DNA of 34,606 nt from assembly GCA_030681525.1 (NCBI GenBank), contig JAUXSD010000002.1, forward strand, positions 1 to 34,606, given 5' to 3'. Source of the DNA: Solirubrobacteraceae bacterium. GTDB taxonomy: Bacteria; Actinomycetota; Thermoleophilia; Solirubrobacterales; Solirubrobacteraceae. The position numbers and the translations under genes are program-made. The notes beneath the pieces were generated by a model. That model had not been told where the DNA came from. It saw only the letters and a list, made by a program, of their open reading frames with translations, and did not search any database. Every line of letters starts with the position of its first letter. The first letter of the stretch is position 1. Of this stretch, positions 1 to 7,111 are shown one piece after another.

Positions 1-149
1 TAGTTGTGGCCCAGGCTCAGCGCCTCGCGCAGCGCCAGCTCCAGAACCTTCTTGGCACGTGGGGTGAACGGGATCTGACCGGAGGTGACTTCCTCCCCCG
101 ACCCGACGATCCGGACAACCTGCGCGCGTACACGCTCGACGCCCGCCGG
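1..149 (-). pseudogene. 5'-truncated ClpC N-terminal domain remnant
   Basis: The minus strand read in the frame whose last full codon is at 5-3 gives about 49 codons that closely resemble the N-terminal substrate-binding repeat of the Clp ATPase ClpC. The match includes VERVRAQVVRIVGSGEE followed by IPFTPRAKKVLELALREA and ends at the window edge in SLGHNY. The frame is closed upstream by a TAG at 152-150, and no ATG, GTG or TTG lies between that stop and the edge. Homology begins abruptly at the VERVRAQV stretch, which is the middle of the Clp N-domain, so the first helices are missing. ClpC unfolds substrates for ClpP in intact form. I read this as a decayed or recombined copy whose 3' part lies outside the window. 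An upstream frameshift was looked for, and the bases above 152 do not encode the missing part in any minus frame I tried. Confidence 0.75.
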
Positions 150-152
150 CTA

Positions 153-318
153 CAGCACCGGCGTTTCGCGACAACACATCACTCTCGGTCCTCGTCAAGA
201 AGGGCTGAGAACGCCCCAGACTAGATGGTCGGCGGCGCGCAGCTCGCCGTCGGCGACTTGTGCGACAGCCTAAGGCGAACGCAGTACTGGTGCGCGGGTA
301 CCCTTGCGTGCCAGCGCC
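153..318. other. non-coding stretch between Clp remnant and first gene
   Basis: No convincing reading frame is seen here. A TACCCT hexamer at 299-304 could be the -10 element of the gene starting at 319, which would give a leader of about eight bases. No clear -35 element or repeat was recognised. Confidence 0.5.
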
Positions 319-855
319 ATGGCGAACGTCAGGCAACGCCGCACCGCGACCTTCACCTACGGCTTCTTCGAAGTGTTCGCCTACGACTCTTCTCGCGCCG
401 GCACCGAAGCCGCGGGCGATGACATTCAGCACGCCATCGAGGAGGGCACCCGCAGTCGGCGATCGGTTGGCCTGGCGGGAGACGCAGCGGTCCTGTTCAT
501 GCCAGAGCAATACAGCGGCGAGGTCGAGCTCGAGGTCGTCGAATACGACGCGGAACCGCCACTCACGCTTGACGAAGTCGATGTCTGCGTTGAGTTTGAT
601 CTGAACCTCCCGAGCGGCGAAATCGTGCTTGAGGAGCCTGCCAACGATCCGGTGCCCATTGCCAACGTCACAGCTGGGCGATATCGCTTGCGGTGGCATG
701 GGCTGGGCTTCGATGGCCTCGAAGCGCGGCGCTCGGCCGCCGAGGACGACGAGGACGCACCTCGCAACCCCGACCACTATCGCCTCGAGCTCTGGCAGAC
801 ATCGCAATCAGCGCCGCCCCGTCAGCACCGCGGAGGCCCGAACACTGGCACCTGA
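319..855 (+). CDS. conserved hypothetical protein, atypical codon use
   Basis: This encodes a 178-residue soluble, acidic protein with no signal peptide or membrane segment. I do not recognise a named domain. The sequence has the look of a beta-rich fold, with alternating hydrophobic strands such as GEVELEVVEYD and VCVEFDLNLPSGEI, and a late DHYRLELW motif that suggests a conserved small family. I chose ATG 319 rather than an upstream in-frame start at 304 because TACCCT at 299-304 makes a plausible -10 for it. By hand count about 44 of 178 codons end in A or T, clearly more than in the genes further right, which are almost always G or C ending. This and the neighbouring Clp remnant suggest acquired or rearranged DNA. 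The last 20 or so residues (QSAPPRQHRGGPNTGT) look low in information and may be a drifted tail. Confidence 0.6.
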   Translation: MANVRQRRTATFTYGFFEVFAYDSSRAGTEAAGDDIQHAIEEGTRSRRSVGLAGDAAVLFMPEQYSGEVELEVVEYDAEPPLTLDEVDVCVEFDLNLPSGEIVLEEPANDPVPIANVTAGRYRLRWHGLGFDGLEARRSAAEDDEDAPRNPDHYRLELWQTSQSAPPRQHRGGPNTGT

Positions 856-961
856 CCCCTGGCGACATCGCGATGCGGGGTCGCTCGCTTGTGCGCGCGC
901 GCCGGGGCTGTCGCGAGGGCGGTATCGCTCGCCCGTTGCGACTTTCGCAAGGAGTTCCTCT

Positions 962-1001
962 TTCCGCCTCGCGGACGCTCCCGTGGGCACAAGAGGCGGA
1001 A
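962..1001. repeat. 9-bp inverted repeat
   Basis: The arm TTCCGCCTC at 962-970 is perfectly complementary to GAGGCGGAA at 993-1001, with a 22-base loop. An adjacent smaller hairpin, CTATTGCT (1002-1009) with AGCAGTAG (1019-1026), pairs with a single G-U wobble. There is no T-run. Confidence 0.45.
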
Positions 1002-1033
1002 CTATTGCTGTCAGCAAAAGCAGTAGCGCCGGG

Positions 1034-1083
1034 CGCGGCCGCAGCGTCCCGATGAGCGTTCGCCGGCGGGATGGGCGGCCGCG
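1034..1083. repeat. compound 9+5 bp inverted repeat
   Basis: CGCGGCCGC at 1034-1042 pairs with GCGGCCGCG at 1075-1083. Inside it TCCCG at 1047-1051 pairs with CGGGA at 1067-1071, separated by a small asymmetric internal loop. The GC-rich composition makes some such pairings expected by chance. Confidence 0.4.
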
Positions 1084-1162
1084 TCGGGCGGCGGCGTCGC
1101 GGTCGGCTCTGGCGTTCCGCTGAGGGTCCGGTTTCAACGCACGCACCGCGCCACCGGCGGTC

Positions 1163-1207
1163 GGTGTGTCGAATGTGTATCGCTCCGCGTGCACGATTCG
1201 ACACACC
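1163..1207. repeat. 12-bp perfect inverted repeat
   Basis: GGTGTGTCGAAT at 1163-1174 is perfectly complementary to ATTCGACACACC at 1196-1207. The stem can extend inward by GTG/CAC (1175-1177 with 1192-1194) past one bulged G. The arms are only half GC, so this is much less likely to be a composition effect than the neighbouring GC-only repeats. It may be a bidirectional terminator without T-run, a protein-binding site or an RNA stem. Confidence 0.6.
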
Positions 1208-1240
1208 ATCGCGCGGACCCGACTGCGCACGAGGTGGTGA

Positions 1241-1271
1241 CGCGCCGAGTCCGGATATCGCACTCGGCGCG
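1241..1271. repeat. 10-bp perfect inverted repeat
   Basis: CGCGCCGAGT at 1241-1250 is complementary to ACTCGGCGCG at 1262-1271 with an 11-base loop. A further hairpin, CCACGGCG (1279-1286) with CGCCGTGG (1292-1299), follows after seven bases, so three stems stand in a row from 1163 to 1299. Confidence 0.5.
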
Positions 1272-1564
1272 CCACGACCCACGGCGCGCCACGCCGTGGT
1301 TACCGCGCACGCAGCGGTGCGCCGATGGGCTCGCTGGACGCGAACAATTGGCCCACCCGTCGCCGGCACGGGTCGGCATCGCGCCTCGGTCTGTCCCCGC
1401 TGGAGGTGCCTATCGGAGGCTGTCGTCGGGCCGTCCGCTCGAAGCCCGGCTCGCGAGGCTGGATGGCAGCACTGCGCAAGGCAGGGGCGGCGCGATGACC
1501 ATACGGGATCGCGCGCGCCGGACGGCCGGCGCGTCGCCCGCGGAAGCTGCCGGTCGACCGGCCG

Positions 1565-2326
1565 CTACGCCTTGATCCGCACCGGCACGCCGACGGGCAG
1601 GCGCTTCATCATCCAGCGCATGTCGGCGTCCGCGGCGCGCAGGCAGCCCGAGCTGGCCGGCGTGCCCAGCGAGTCCTCGCTGTTCGTGCCGTGGATCGCG
1701 ATGCGGTCGCCGCCGGTCCAGCCCTGCGGGACGTTCGGCTGGCGGCCGGTGAGCGCGAGCGCGCAGCAGCCGTACGGGCCGCCCGCGTCGCTGACGCGCA
1801 GCGCGTCGGTGATCGCGTAGCGCCCGGTCGGCGTCTCGTGGCCCGGCCGCCCGACCGCGACACGCACGCGCCGCACGACCTTGCCGTCGCGGCGCACGAG
1901 CAGCCGCAGGGCGGAGAGGTCGACCTCGATCGTGTAGGGCATGTAGCGCAGCACGGCGGCGTCGTCCGGGATCCAGCCCGCCTTCGAGTTGGGCATGTAG
2001 TGCGAGAGGACGCCGAGCCAGCCCGGCCGCCGAGCGACGACCGCGAGCACGCGATAGGAGCCGTAGCCCGTGCGCGGATGCAGCGCGCGCACGACGCGGC
2101 CGCCCGGGCTCTCGCGCAGCTGCGCGCGCCGCACCAGGCGCGCGCCGAGCGGCCAGCGGCGCCCGGTGGCGGGACGCTGCGCGGGCGTGCGGGAGACCTC
2201 CTCGGGCGCCCGCACGCTCGGCGGCGCACCGTCGTCGCCGCCGCCGCGCGTGAGCAGCAGCGCGCCGCCGCTCGCCACCACGGCGAGGGCCAGTACGGCG
2301 ACGGCGACGGCGGCCCGGCGACCCAT
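1565..2326 (-). CDS. L,D-transpeptidase (YkuD domain), membrane-anchored
   Basis: This 253-residue protein cross-links or anchors peptidoglycan stems through an active-site cysteine on the outer face of the membrane. Residues 6-27 form a single N-terminal hydrophobic segment after two arginines, which is a signal anchor. A low-complexity linker follows, then a region around 55-120 with an SH3-like look (RESPGGRVVRAL and KAGWI motifs). The YkuD catalytic domain fills roughly 125-253. The diagnostic motif is complete, with H212 in AIHGT and S226-G227-C228-L-R at the catalytic cysteine. Length and layout fit actinobacterial Ldt proteins that lack a C-terminal wall-binding domain. It is the last gene of an operon after the FHA and ParA genes, with seven bases between the ParA stop and its ATG, so its supply or placement is probably tied to those partners. 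Confidence 0.92.
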   Translation of the reverse strand: MGRRAAVAVAVLALAVVASGGALLLTRGGGDDGAPPSVRAPEEVSRTPAQRPATGRRWPLGARLVRRAQLRESPGGRVVRALHPRTGYGSYRVLAVVARRPGWLGVLSHYMPNSKAGWIPDDAAVLRYMPYTIEVDLSALRLLVRRDGKVVRRVRVAVGRPGHETPTGRYAITDALRVSDAGGPYGCCALALTGRQPNVPQGWTGGDRIAIHGTNSEDSLGTPASSGCLRAADADMRWMMKRLPVGVPVRIKA

Positions 2327-2333
2327 CCTGCGG

Positions 2334-3122
2334 TCAGGCCTCCGCGAGCGCCTTCAGCCGCGCCCGCGCGGCGGGCAGCTTCAGCCGTTCGAGGATCTCG
2401 TCGGTCAGCGCGAGGTAGTCCGCGCCGAGGTCGGGCCGGTGGTCGAGGATCGAGACCGCCCGCTCGGCCGCCTCCGCGTAGGCGATCGACGAGCGGATCG
2501 TCGTGCGAAACAGCTTGCGGCCGATGTGCTCCTCGAGCGTCGTGAACGCCTCGCGGCTGTGCTTCGTGCGCATGTCGGCGAGGTTCAGGACGACGCCGAG
2601 CCAGCCCAGCTCGGGGTTCAGCCCGTCGCGCGCGAGCTCGATGACCTCGAGCGCCTGCTCGACGCCCTGCAGCGCGAAGTACTGCGCCTCGGTCGTCAGC
2701 AGCGCGTGGTCGGCGGCCACGAGCGCGTTGACGGTCAGCAGGCCGAGCGACGGCGGGCAGTCCAGCAGGATCACGTCGTAGCGGTCGCGCAGCGGCTTCA
2801 GGGCGCGCCGGAGCGTCAGCTCGCGCCCCATCTTGCCGGCCAGCATGAGCTCGGACTCGGCGAGCGAGAGGTTGGCGGGGATGACGTCTGCGTGGATCGC
2901 CTGCGCCGCCTCGGCGCGGCCGGCCAGCACGTCGGCGATCGACGGCGACGCCGCGGGATCGACGTCGAAGTAGTCCGACAGGTTGCCCTGCGGGTCGAGA
3001 TCGACGGCGAGCACGTCGAGGTCGATGCGCCGCAGGACGTCGGTCAGGGTCCGCACCGCGGTCGTCTTGCCGGTGCCCCCCTTCTGGGAGAGGACTGCGA
3101 TCGTGGCGCCCAAGGGCGCCAA
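2334..3122 (-). CDS. ParA/Soj-family ATPase
   Basis: This is a 262-residue ParA-type P-loop ATPase. The deviant Walker A motif is KGGTGKTT, with signature lysine K14 and catalytic K19. Walker A' is VDLDPQGN and the Walker B region is ILLDCPPSLG. Such proteins dimerise on ATP, usually bind DNA or membrane, and position a cargo. There is no ParB gene next to it, so it is an orphan. The start is a TTG at 3122, one base from the region of the upstream FHA stop (3126-3128); a second TTG at 3113 is possible. It sits between a phosphothreonine-binding FHA protein and a wall cross-linking enzyme. I infer a role in positioning an envelope component rather than chromosome segregation, but segregation remains possible. 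Confidence 0.9.
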   Translation of the reverse strand: MAPLGATIAVLSQKGGTGKTTAVRTLTDVLRRIDLDVLAVDLDPQGNLSDYFDVDPAASPSIADVLAGRAEAAQAIHADVIPANLSLAESELMLAGKMGRELTLRRALKPLRDRYDVILLDCPPSLGLLTVNALVAADHALLTTEAQYFALQGVEQALEVIELARDGLNPELGWLGVVLNLADMRTKHSREAFTTLEEHIGRKLFRTTIRSSIAYAEAAERAVSILDHRPDLGADYLALTDEILERLKLPAARARLKALAEA

Positions 3123-3125
3123 AGG

Positions 3126-3692
3126 CTACTCGGCGCTAAGCGGGGTGGCCGCCGGCTCGGTGCCGAGCCCGGAGCGGTCGGTGAAGCGCAGGCGGTAGCG
3201 CCCGATGACGATCTCGTCGCCATCGGCGAGCAGATGCGAGACGACGCGCTCGCCGTTGACGAACACCCCGTTGAGGCTGCGGTCGTCGAGCACGCGCACG
3301 CCTTCGGCCTCGGCGATCAGCACCGCGTGGCGGCGCGAGACCGTCGGGTCCTCGAAGCGCAGGTGGGCCGACAGGCTGCGGCCGATCCGCATCGAGTCGC
3401 CCGGCATGGCGACCGTGCGCACCTCGCCGGCGTCGTGGAAGACGAGGTAGCGGCCCGCATCGCCGATCGCGTCGCTCGCCGCGCTGACCGCGTCGCCGTG
3501 GGCGGGCGCCTCGGGCTCGGCGCGCTGGAAGCGCGCGGTGCCGGCGAAGAGCGAGGCGCGCGTGAAGCTCGCCCCGTCGCAGCCCGGGCAGGCCGGCAGG
3601 ACATCAGCGGTGGTCATCTCGAGGACGTGACCACACACCTCGCAGCGAAACGTGCCGGTTCCGGCGAGCGTTCCTGTTGTGAGCGACTCCAT
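3126..3692 (-). CDS. zinc-ribbon and FHA domain protein
   Basis: This protein has 188 residues and two domains. The N-terminus carries a zinc-ribbon with C17-x2-C20 and C35-x2-C38. The C-terminal FHA domain, roughly 80-180, shows the canonical phosphopeptide-binding residues: G104-R105, S119-R120-R121-H122 and N141-G142, then N146-G147. FHA domains bind phosphothreonine, so a serine/threonine kinase substrate is the likely partner; no such kinase lies in the window. The start is supported by a good ribosome site, GAAGGGAG, about eight bases before ATG 3692. It is the first gene of the operon with ParA and the L,D-transpeptidase. The TGA/TAG-TTG spacing is very short, which suggests coupled translation. 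It probably acts as the signal input for the operon. Confidence 0.9.
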   Translation of the reverse strand: MESLTTGTLAGTGTFRCEVCGHVLEMTTADVLPACPGCDGASFTRASLFAGTARFQRAEPEAPAHGDAVSAASDAIGDAGRYLVFHDAGEVRTVAMPGDSMRIGRSLSAHLRFEDPTVSRRHAVLIAEAEGVRVLDDRSLNGVFVNGERVVSHLLADGDEIVIGRYRLRFTDRSGLGTEPAATPLSAE

Positions 3693-3891
3693 AACCGACT
3701 CCCTTCACCTGTAGATGCAGCAGCCGACGGCACCGGAGCTCGTGCGGAGTATTCCGTTCGCGTCAAGGCCAGGGGTGGTTGGCCGGGCGCGACCGCTTCG
3801 GGGCGGACCGTCTACCCATGTTCGGCCGCAACCTAAACGCAGCCTCAAGAAGCATTGAAGGAACGTCCGGCGCCGCGAAGAAGATCCGAAG
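3693..3891. promoter_or_regulatory. divergent promoter region, 199 bases
   Basis: This region must carry the promoter of the minus-strand FHA operon and that of the plus-strand gene at 3892. On the minus strand a TTGACG (near 3755) and TACTCC can be seen but their spacing is too short for a normal -35/-10 pair. The 15-base string CATTGAAGGAACGTC at 3853-3867 recurs in inverted orientation at 29688-29702. Confidence 0.5.
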
Positions 3892-4152
3892 ATGCCACGC
3901 GCCGCAGTCACGATCGACGAACAGGATCTCGAGCGCGCGCTGCTGCGCAAGAGCGTCGCCGGCCTCGCCGGCGGCCGCAGCGACTGCGCCGACTGCGGGC
4001 GCGCGCCGCTCGTCGGCGAGACGCTGCACCGCTACGAGACCGGCGCGACGGTCTGCGAGCTGTGTCGCCCGCTGCGCCGCGGCGAGCCGGTCGCCAGCGA
4101 GCGCGTGCGCCACAGCGAGTACGGCAACGCGGTGCGCGTGCGTCGCGTGTAA
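3892..4152 (+). CDS. small four-cysteine (zinc-ribbon-like) protein
   Basis: This is an 86-residue basic protein with two CxxC knuckles, CADC near residue 31 and CELC near residue 56, separated by about 23 residues. This is the pattern of a treble-clef or zinc-ribbon fold. The N-terminus is helical and rich in Glu/Arg. I do not recognise a named family. A zinc-dependent nucleic-acid or protein-binding role is inference only. The gene ends 12 bases before the SRPBCC gene and probably shares transcription with it, although that gene has its own TAAGTT hexamer. No strong ribosome site precedes ATG 3892; GAAGAAGA around 3881-3888 is the closest match. Confidence 0.7.
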   Translation: MPRAAVTIDEQDLERALLRKSVAGLAGGRSDCADCGRAPLVGETLHRYETGATVCELCRPLRRGEPVASERVRHSEYGNAVRVRRV

Positions 4153-4164
4153 GTTGCGGCTCCG

Positions 4165-4692
4165 ATGGAGCCGATCAGCCTCTCGACGACGATCGCCAAG
4201 CCGCGCGAAGAGGTCTTCGGGTATCTCGCCGACGTCGCCAACCACGCCGAGTTCACCGACCACTGCATGGTCGACTGGCATCTCACGCGCGAGGACTCCT
4301 ACGGCGCCGGCGCCGGCGCGCGCTTTCGCGTGAAGTCGCGCCTGGACCGCTTCTCCTACGGCGACATCACGCTCGCCGAGCTGACGCCGCCCGAGCGGAT
4401 CGTGGCGACCGGCCGGGGCGGGCGGTTCAACCGCATCCACAGCCGCTCGACGTGGACGCTGGAGGACGCCGGGCAGGGCCGCACGAAGGTCACGTTCGAG
4501 ACGCAGTCGACGCCCGTGCTGAAGTCCGACGAGCTCATGGAGAAGCTTCTGCGCCTGCGCGCCTCGACGACGCGCTGCCACGAGCGCGCGCTCGAACGGC
4601 TGCGCTCGATCCTCGAATCCGGCGAGGGCCGGGGCGAGCACATCACGGTGGCCGGCGGGGCACGTAAGCCCGCCAGCGGCTTCAGGCTGTAG
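4165..4692 (+). CDS. SRPBCC (START-like) superfamily protein
   Basis: This is a 175-residue cytosolic protein with the layout of the polyketide cyclase/dehydrase type SRPBCC fold, a helix-grip hydrophobic-cavity domain. The N-terminus (ISLSTTIAKPREEVFGYLAD) is the typical first strand and helix of the fold. It continues with AGARFRVKSRL and LAELTPPERIVATGRG strands, a WTLED strand and a long C-terminal helix. Members bind small hydrophobic ligands or act as co-factors; the ligand cannot be read from sequence. The start lacks a Shine-Dalgarno sequence. TAAGTT at 4150-4155 overlaps the upstream stop and leaves nine bases to ATG, so the transcript may be nearly leaderless. The last 20 residues are Gly/Lys-rich and probably disordered. 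Confidence 0.85.
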   Translation: MEPISLSTTIAKPREEVFGYLADVANHAEFTDHCMVDWHLTREDSYGAGAGARFRVKSRLDRFSYGDITLAELTPPERIVATGRGGRFNRIHSRSTWTLEDAGQGRTKVTFETQSTPVLKSDELMEKLLRLRASTTRCHERALERLRSILESGEGRGEHITVAGGARKPASGFRL

Positions 4693-4709
4693 ATTTCCCG
4701 CCCGGTCCC

Positions 4710-5285
4710 ATGTCCCGCCTGCGTCGTCCACTCGCCGTTCTCGCCGCCCTGCTCGCCAGCGGCGGTCTGGCCGCATGCGGAAACCACCACGACGAGACCG
4801 CCAAGATCCAGCACATCGAGGGCGAGGGCTTCTACCTCTCGCTCGGCGAGCTGAAGTACCAGGTGCAGGGCTCGCGCCAGCTCAACCCCGACGACGTCCA
4901 GGACAAGGCGCTGCTGGCCGGCGTCCCCGCCGCCGAGCAGGACCTCGACGACGACGAGCTGTGGTTCGGCGTCTTCATGCAGGTCGAGAACGAGTCCGAG
5001 GAGCCGCTGCGGCCGGCCTCGGACATCGAGATCATCGACACGCAGGAAGACGTCTTCAAGCCGGTCGAGCTCGAGCAGTCCAACCCGTTCGCCTACCGGC
5101 CGGAGGATCCGATCGAGGGCGGCCATATCGCCCCGATCCCCGACACCCCGGCGTTCAACACGGCCAACCAGGGCTCGCTGATGCTCTTCAAGCTGACGCT
5201 CGACGCGATCGACAACCGCCCGCTCGAGCTGAAGATGGAGTCCTCCACCACCGACCAGACCGGCATCATCGACCTCGACGTCTAG
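4710..5285 (+). CDS. putative lipoprotein, Ig-like
   Basis: This encodes a 191-residue exported protein. Residues 4-22 form a lipoprotein signal peptide with RLRR at the front and a lipobox L20-A-A-C23, so the mature form would begin at the acylated C23 and stay on the outer membrane face. The mature part is acidic. It contains strands such as LWFGVFMQVENESEEPL, the pattern of DUF4352-like immunoglobulin folds in which a conserved VxVENxS strand recurs. That assignment is by look only. The stop is 17 bases from the convergent PBP stop. A TAGATT hexamer at 4690-4695 could serve as -10, with no ribosome site visible. Confidence 0.82.
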   Translation: MSRLRRPLAVLAALLASGGLAACGNHHDETAKIQHIEGEGFYLSLGELKYQVQGSRQLNPDDVQDKALLAGVPAAEQDLDDDELWFGVFMQVENESEEPLRPASDIEIIDTQEDVFKPVELEQSNPFAYRPEDPIEGGHIAPIPDTPAFNTANQGSLMLFKLTLDAIDNRPLELKMESSTTDQTGIIDLDV

Positions 5286-5302
5286 GGAACGCCGGGTCGG
5301 AG

Positions 5303-7036
5303 CTAGCGCGTCGCCTTCAGCCCCGCCCGCAGGACGGCCTGGGCCACCGGCGCGGCCGTCTCGCCGCCGGTGCCGGCCTCGACGAGCAGCACCCCGACCG
5401 CGACCCGCGGCTCGCCGGCCGGCGCGTACGCCGCGAACCATGCGTCGGTGTCGGTCGGGTCGTCGGGCTCGGGAGGCGGGCACGCCGCCGCCGCCGGATC
5501 GGGGCTCGGCGTGCAGTCGGGCTGGGTCGTGTCGCGCAGCTCGGCGGTGCCGGTCTTACCCGCCACGCGTACGCCGCTGATCGCTGCGGCGCCGCCGGTG
5601 CCGTTGCTCACGACGGCCTCCATCATGCTGCCCACGAGGCGCGCCACGTTGGCCGGCACGACCTGCGTGCGCTGCGGCGGCAGGCCGCGCTCGAGCGTCA
5701 GGCGCGGGCGCCGGCCACGGCCGGCGATCGTCGCCGCCACCCACGCCATCTGCAGCGCGGTCGCCTGGACACGGCCCTGGCCGATCGCCGAGGAGCCGAC
5801 CGCGAGGCCGTCGCCGATCTCGTCGGGCGCCGGGATCGTGCTCGTCGCCGCGCCCGGGATGCCGGGCTCGGTGTTGAAGCCGAACTGCTCGGCGGTCTTG
5901 ACGAGGCGCTCGGGGCCGAGCCGGGTGCCGAGCGGCGCGAAGACCGAGTTGCACGAATGCGCGAAGGACTCGCGCAGGGTGCCGCCGCAGGACTCGCCGT
6001 TGGCGTTCTCGAGGTCGACGCCCTCGATGACCGCCTTCGTCTCGACCGGATAGCGGGAGTTGACCCCGGCGAGCTTGTGCTGCAGAACGCCGGCGAGCGT
6101 GACGATCTTGAACGTCGAGCCCGGCGGCTGCAGCCCCGAGAACGCGATGCCCGCGAGCGCCATGATCTCGCCGGTCCGCGGCCGCACCACGGCGACGCCG
6201 CCGAGCCGGGCGCCCTTGGCCAGGTCCGCCGCGCGCTGCACGGCCGGGTCGATCGAGGAGCGCACCGCCGTCGCCGGGCGCGGCTGCGTGCGCGCCAGCA
6301 CGCGGCTGCCGGCCCGCAGCTCGCCGCCCGGCCGGCCCGCGACGCGCTCCTCGAAGACGCGCTCGAGGCCGGTCAGGCCGACCCGCGCGTCGACGGGGTA
6401 GCCCAGCTCGCGTAGTCGCGCGCGGCGCTCCTCCGGCGCCGGACCCAGCTCGCCGACGATCGAGGCCGCGACGTCCTCGATCGGCGAGGTGCGGTCCTGG
6501 CCCTGCGCGAGCGGCTCGCCGTTGCGGGCGAGGATGTCGGCGCGGCGCGGCAGCCGGGTGCGGCGCTCGAGCTGCCGGCCGGAGCTGAGGCCGGGAAAGA
6601 CCAGGCTCGGCGACCAGTCGATCCGCCGGTCGTCGTCCTCCCCCGTGAACGCGAGGCGCAGCGGCGCGCGCAGCGTCCCGAACACGCGCGTGGTGACGGT
6701 GATCGGCACCGTGATCTCGCCGTTGTCGGCGCCGCCGACGGGGCCGGGACGCAACGCGATCGCCGTCGCCGTCGTGGCCGCGGCGCGGTAGCTGTCGGTG
6801 AACCGCGGCAGCGGCGTCGCGCGCTGGTCGTCGGGCGTCAGCTCGGCATGCATCGCGGCGAAGTCGCCCTTCGCCCAGGCGCTGACGAAGCGCTGCGCGG
6901 CGGCCTCCTCGGCCGGCGGGCCACCCGTCACCATGAGCAGGACGACCACGACGCAGATCCCGCCGGCCGCCGCGCTTGCGAAGATGAGCCACCGGGCAGG
7001 AGGGGACCGGCGCGAGGGCGACGAACGGGCGAGCAT
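5303..7036 (-). CDS. penicillin-binding transpeptidase with NTF2-like N-domain
   Basis: This is a 577-residue class B-type PBP that makes peptide cross-links in peptidoglycan from the outer face of the membrane. One membrane anchor lies near residues 12-35. An NTF2/MecA-N-like domain follows (EEAAAQRFVSAWAKGDFAAMH), then a dimerisation-like linker region and the transpeptidase domain from about 265. All three active-site motifs are present: S307-x2-K310 in GSTFK, S361-C-N363, and K494-T-G. A Cys-containing insert of about 25 residues lies near the C-terminus (DCTPSPDPAAAACPPPEPD). I prefer ATG 7036 over an in-frame TTG at 7045, because CATAGT lies eight bases upstream and could give a leaderless message. 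It is divergent from the MarP-like gene and converges on the lipoprotein gene. Confidence 0.92.
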   Translation of the reverse strand: MLARSSPSRRSPPARWLIFASAAAGGICVVVVLLMVTGGPPAEEAAAQRFVSAWAKGDFAAMHAELTPDDQRATPLPRFTDSYRAAATTATAIALRPGPVGGADNGEITVPITVTTRVFGTLRAPLRLAFTGEDDDRRIDWSPSLVFPGLSSGRQLERRTRLPRRADILARNGEPLAQGQDRTSPIEDVAASIVGELGPAPEERRARLRELGYPVDARVGLTGLERVFEERVAGRPGGELRAGSRVLARTQPRPATAVRSSIDPAVQRAADLAKGARLGGVAVVRPRTGEIMALAGIAFSGLQPPGSTFKIVTLAGVLQHKLAGVNSRYPVETKAVIEGVDLENANGESCGGTLRESFAHSCNSVFAPLGTRLGPERLVKTAEQFGFNTEPGIPGAATSTIPAPDEIGDGLAVGSSAIGQGRVQATALQMAWVAATIAGRGRRPRLTLERGLPPQRTQVVPANVARLVGSMMEAVVSNGTGGAAAISGVRVAGKTGTAELRDTTQPDCTPSPDPAAAACPPPEPDDPTDTDAWFAAYAPAGEPRVAVGVLLVEAGTGGETAAPVAQAVLRAGLKATR

Positions 7037-7111
7037 GCCGGACAACTATGGCCTGCCCGCGGACGTCGCAGCGCCATCGCTCTCCGACGCCCAGCTCAAG
7101 CGAGCCCCACC

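Larger units (their letters stand above)
856..1564. other. 709-base gene-free stretch rich in inverted repeats
   Basis: Frames in this interval give Arg/Ala-rich shadow peptides with no domain, so I call no gene. It separates two converging transcription units. Perfect or near-perfect inverted repeats occur at 910-942, 962-1001, 1002-1026, 1034-1083, 1163-1207, 1241-1271, 1279-1299 and 1514-1533. None is followed by a T-run. The stretch could be terminators, a structured RNA or remnants of a mobile segment. Confidence 0.6.

Noticed and set aside
6..224. Plus-strand 72-codon frame at the left edge
   Set aside because: Antisense to the ClpC N-domain match, which is far more specific.
668..1369. 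Several frames of 80-230 codons within the hairpin-rich gap
   Set aside because: Products are Arg/Ala/Pro-rich with no domain, and starts lack signals.
2070..3836. Plus-strand open frame of 588 codons across the FHA-ParA genes
   Set aside because: Antisense shadow; the minus strand has clear Walker A, FHA and zinc-ribbon motifs.
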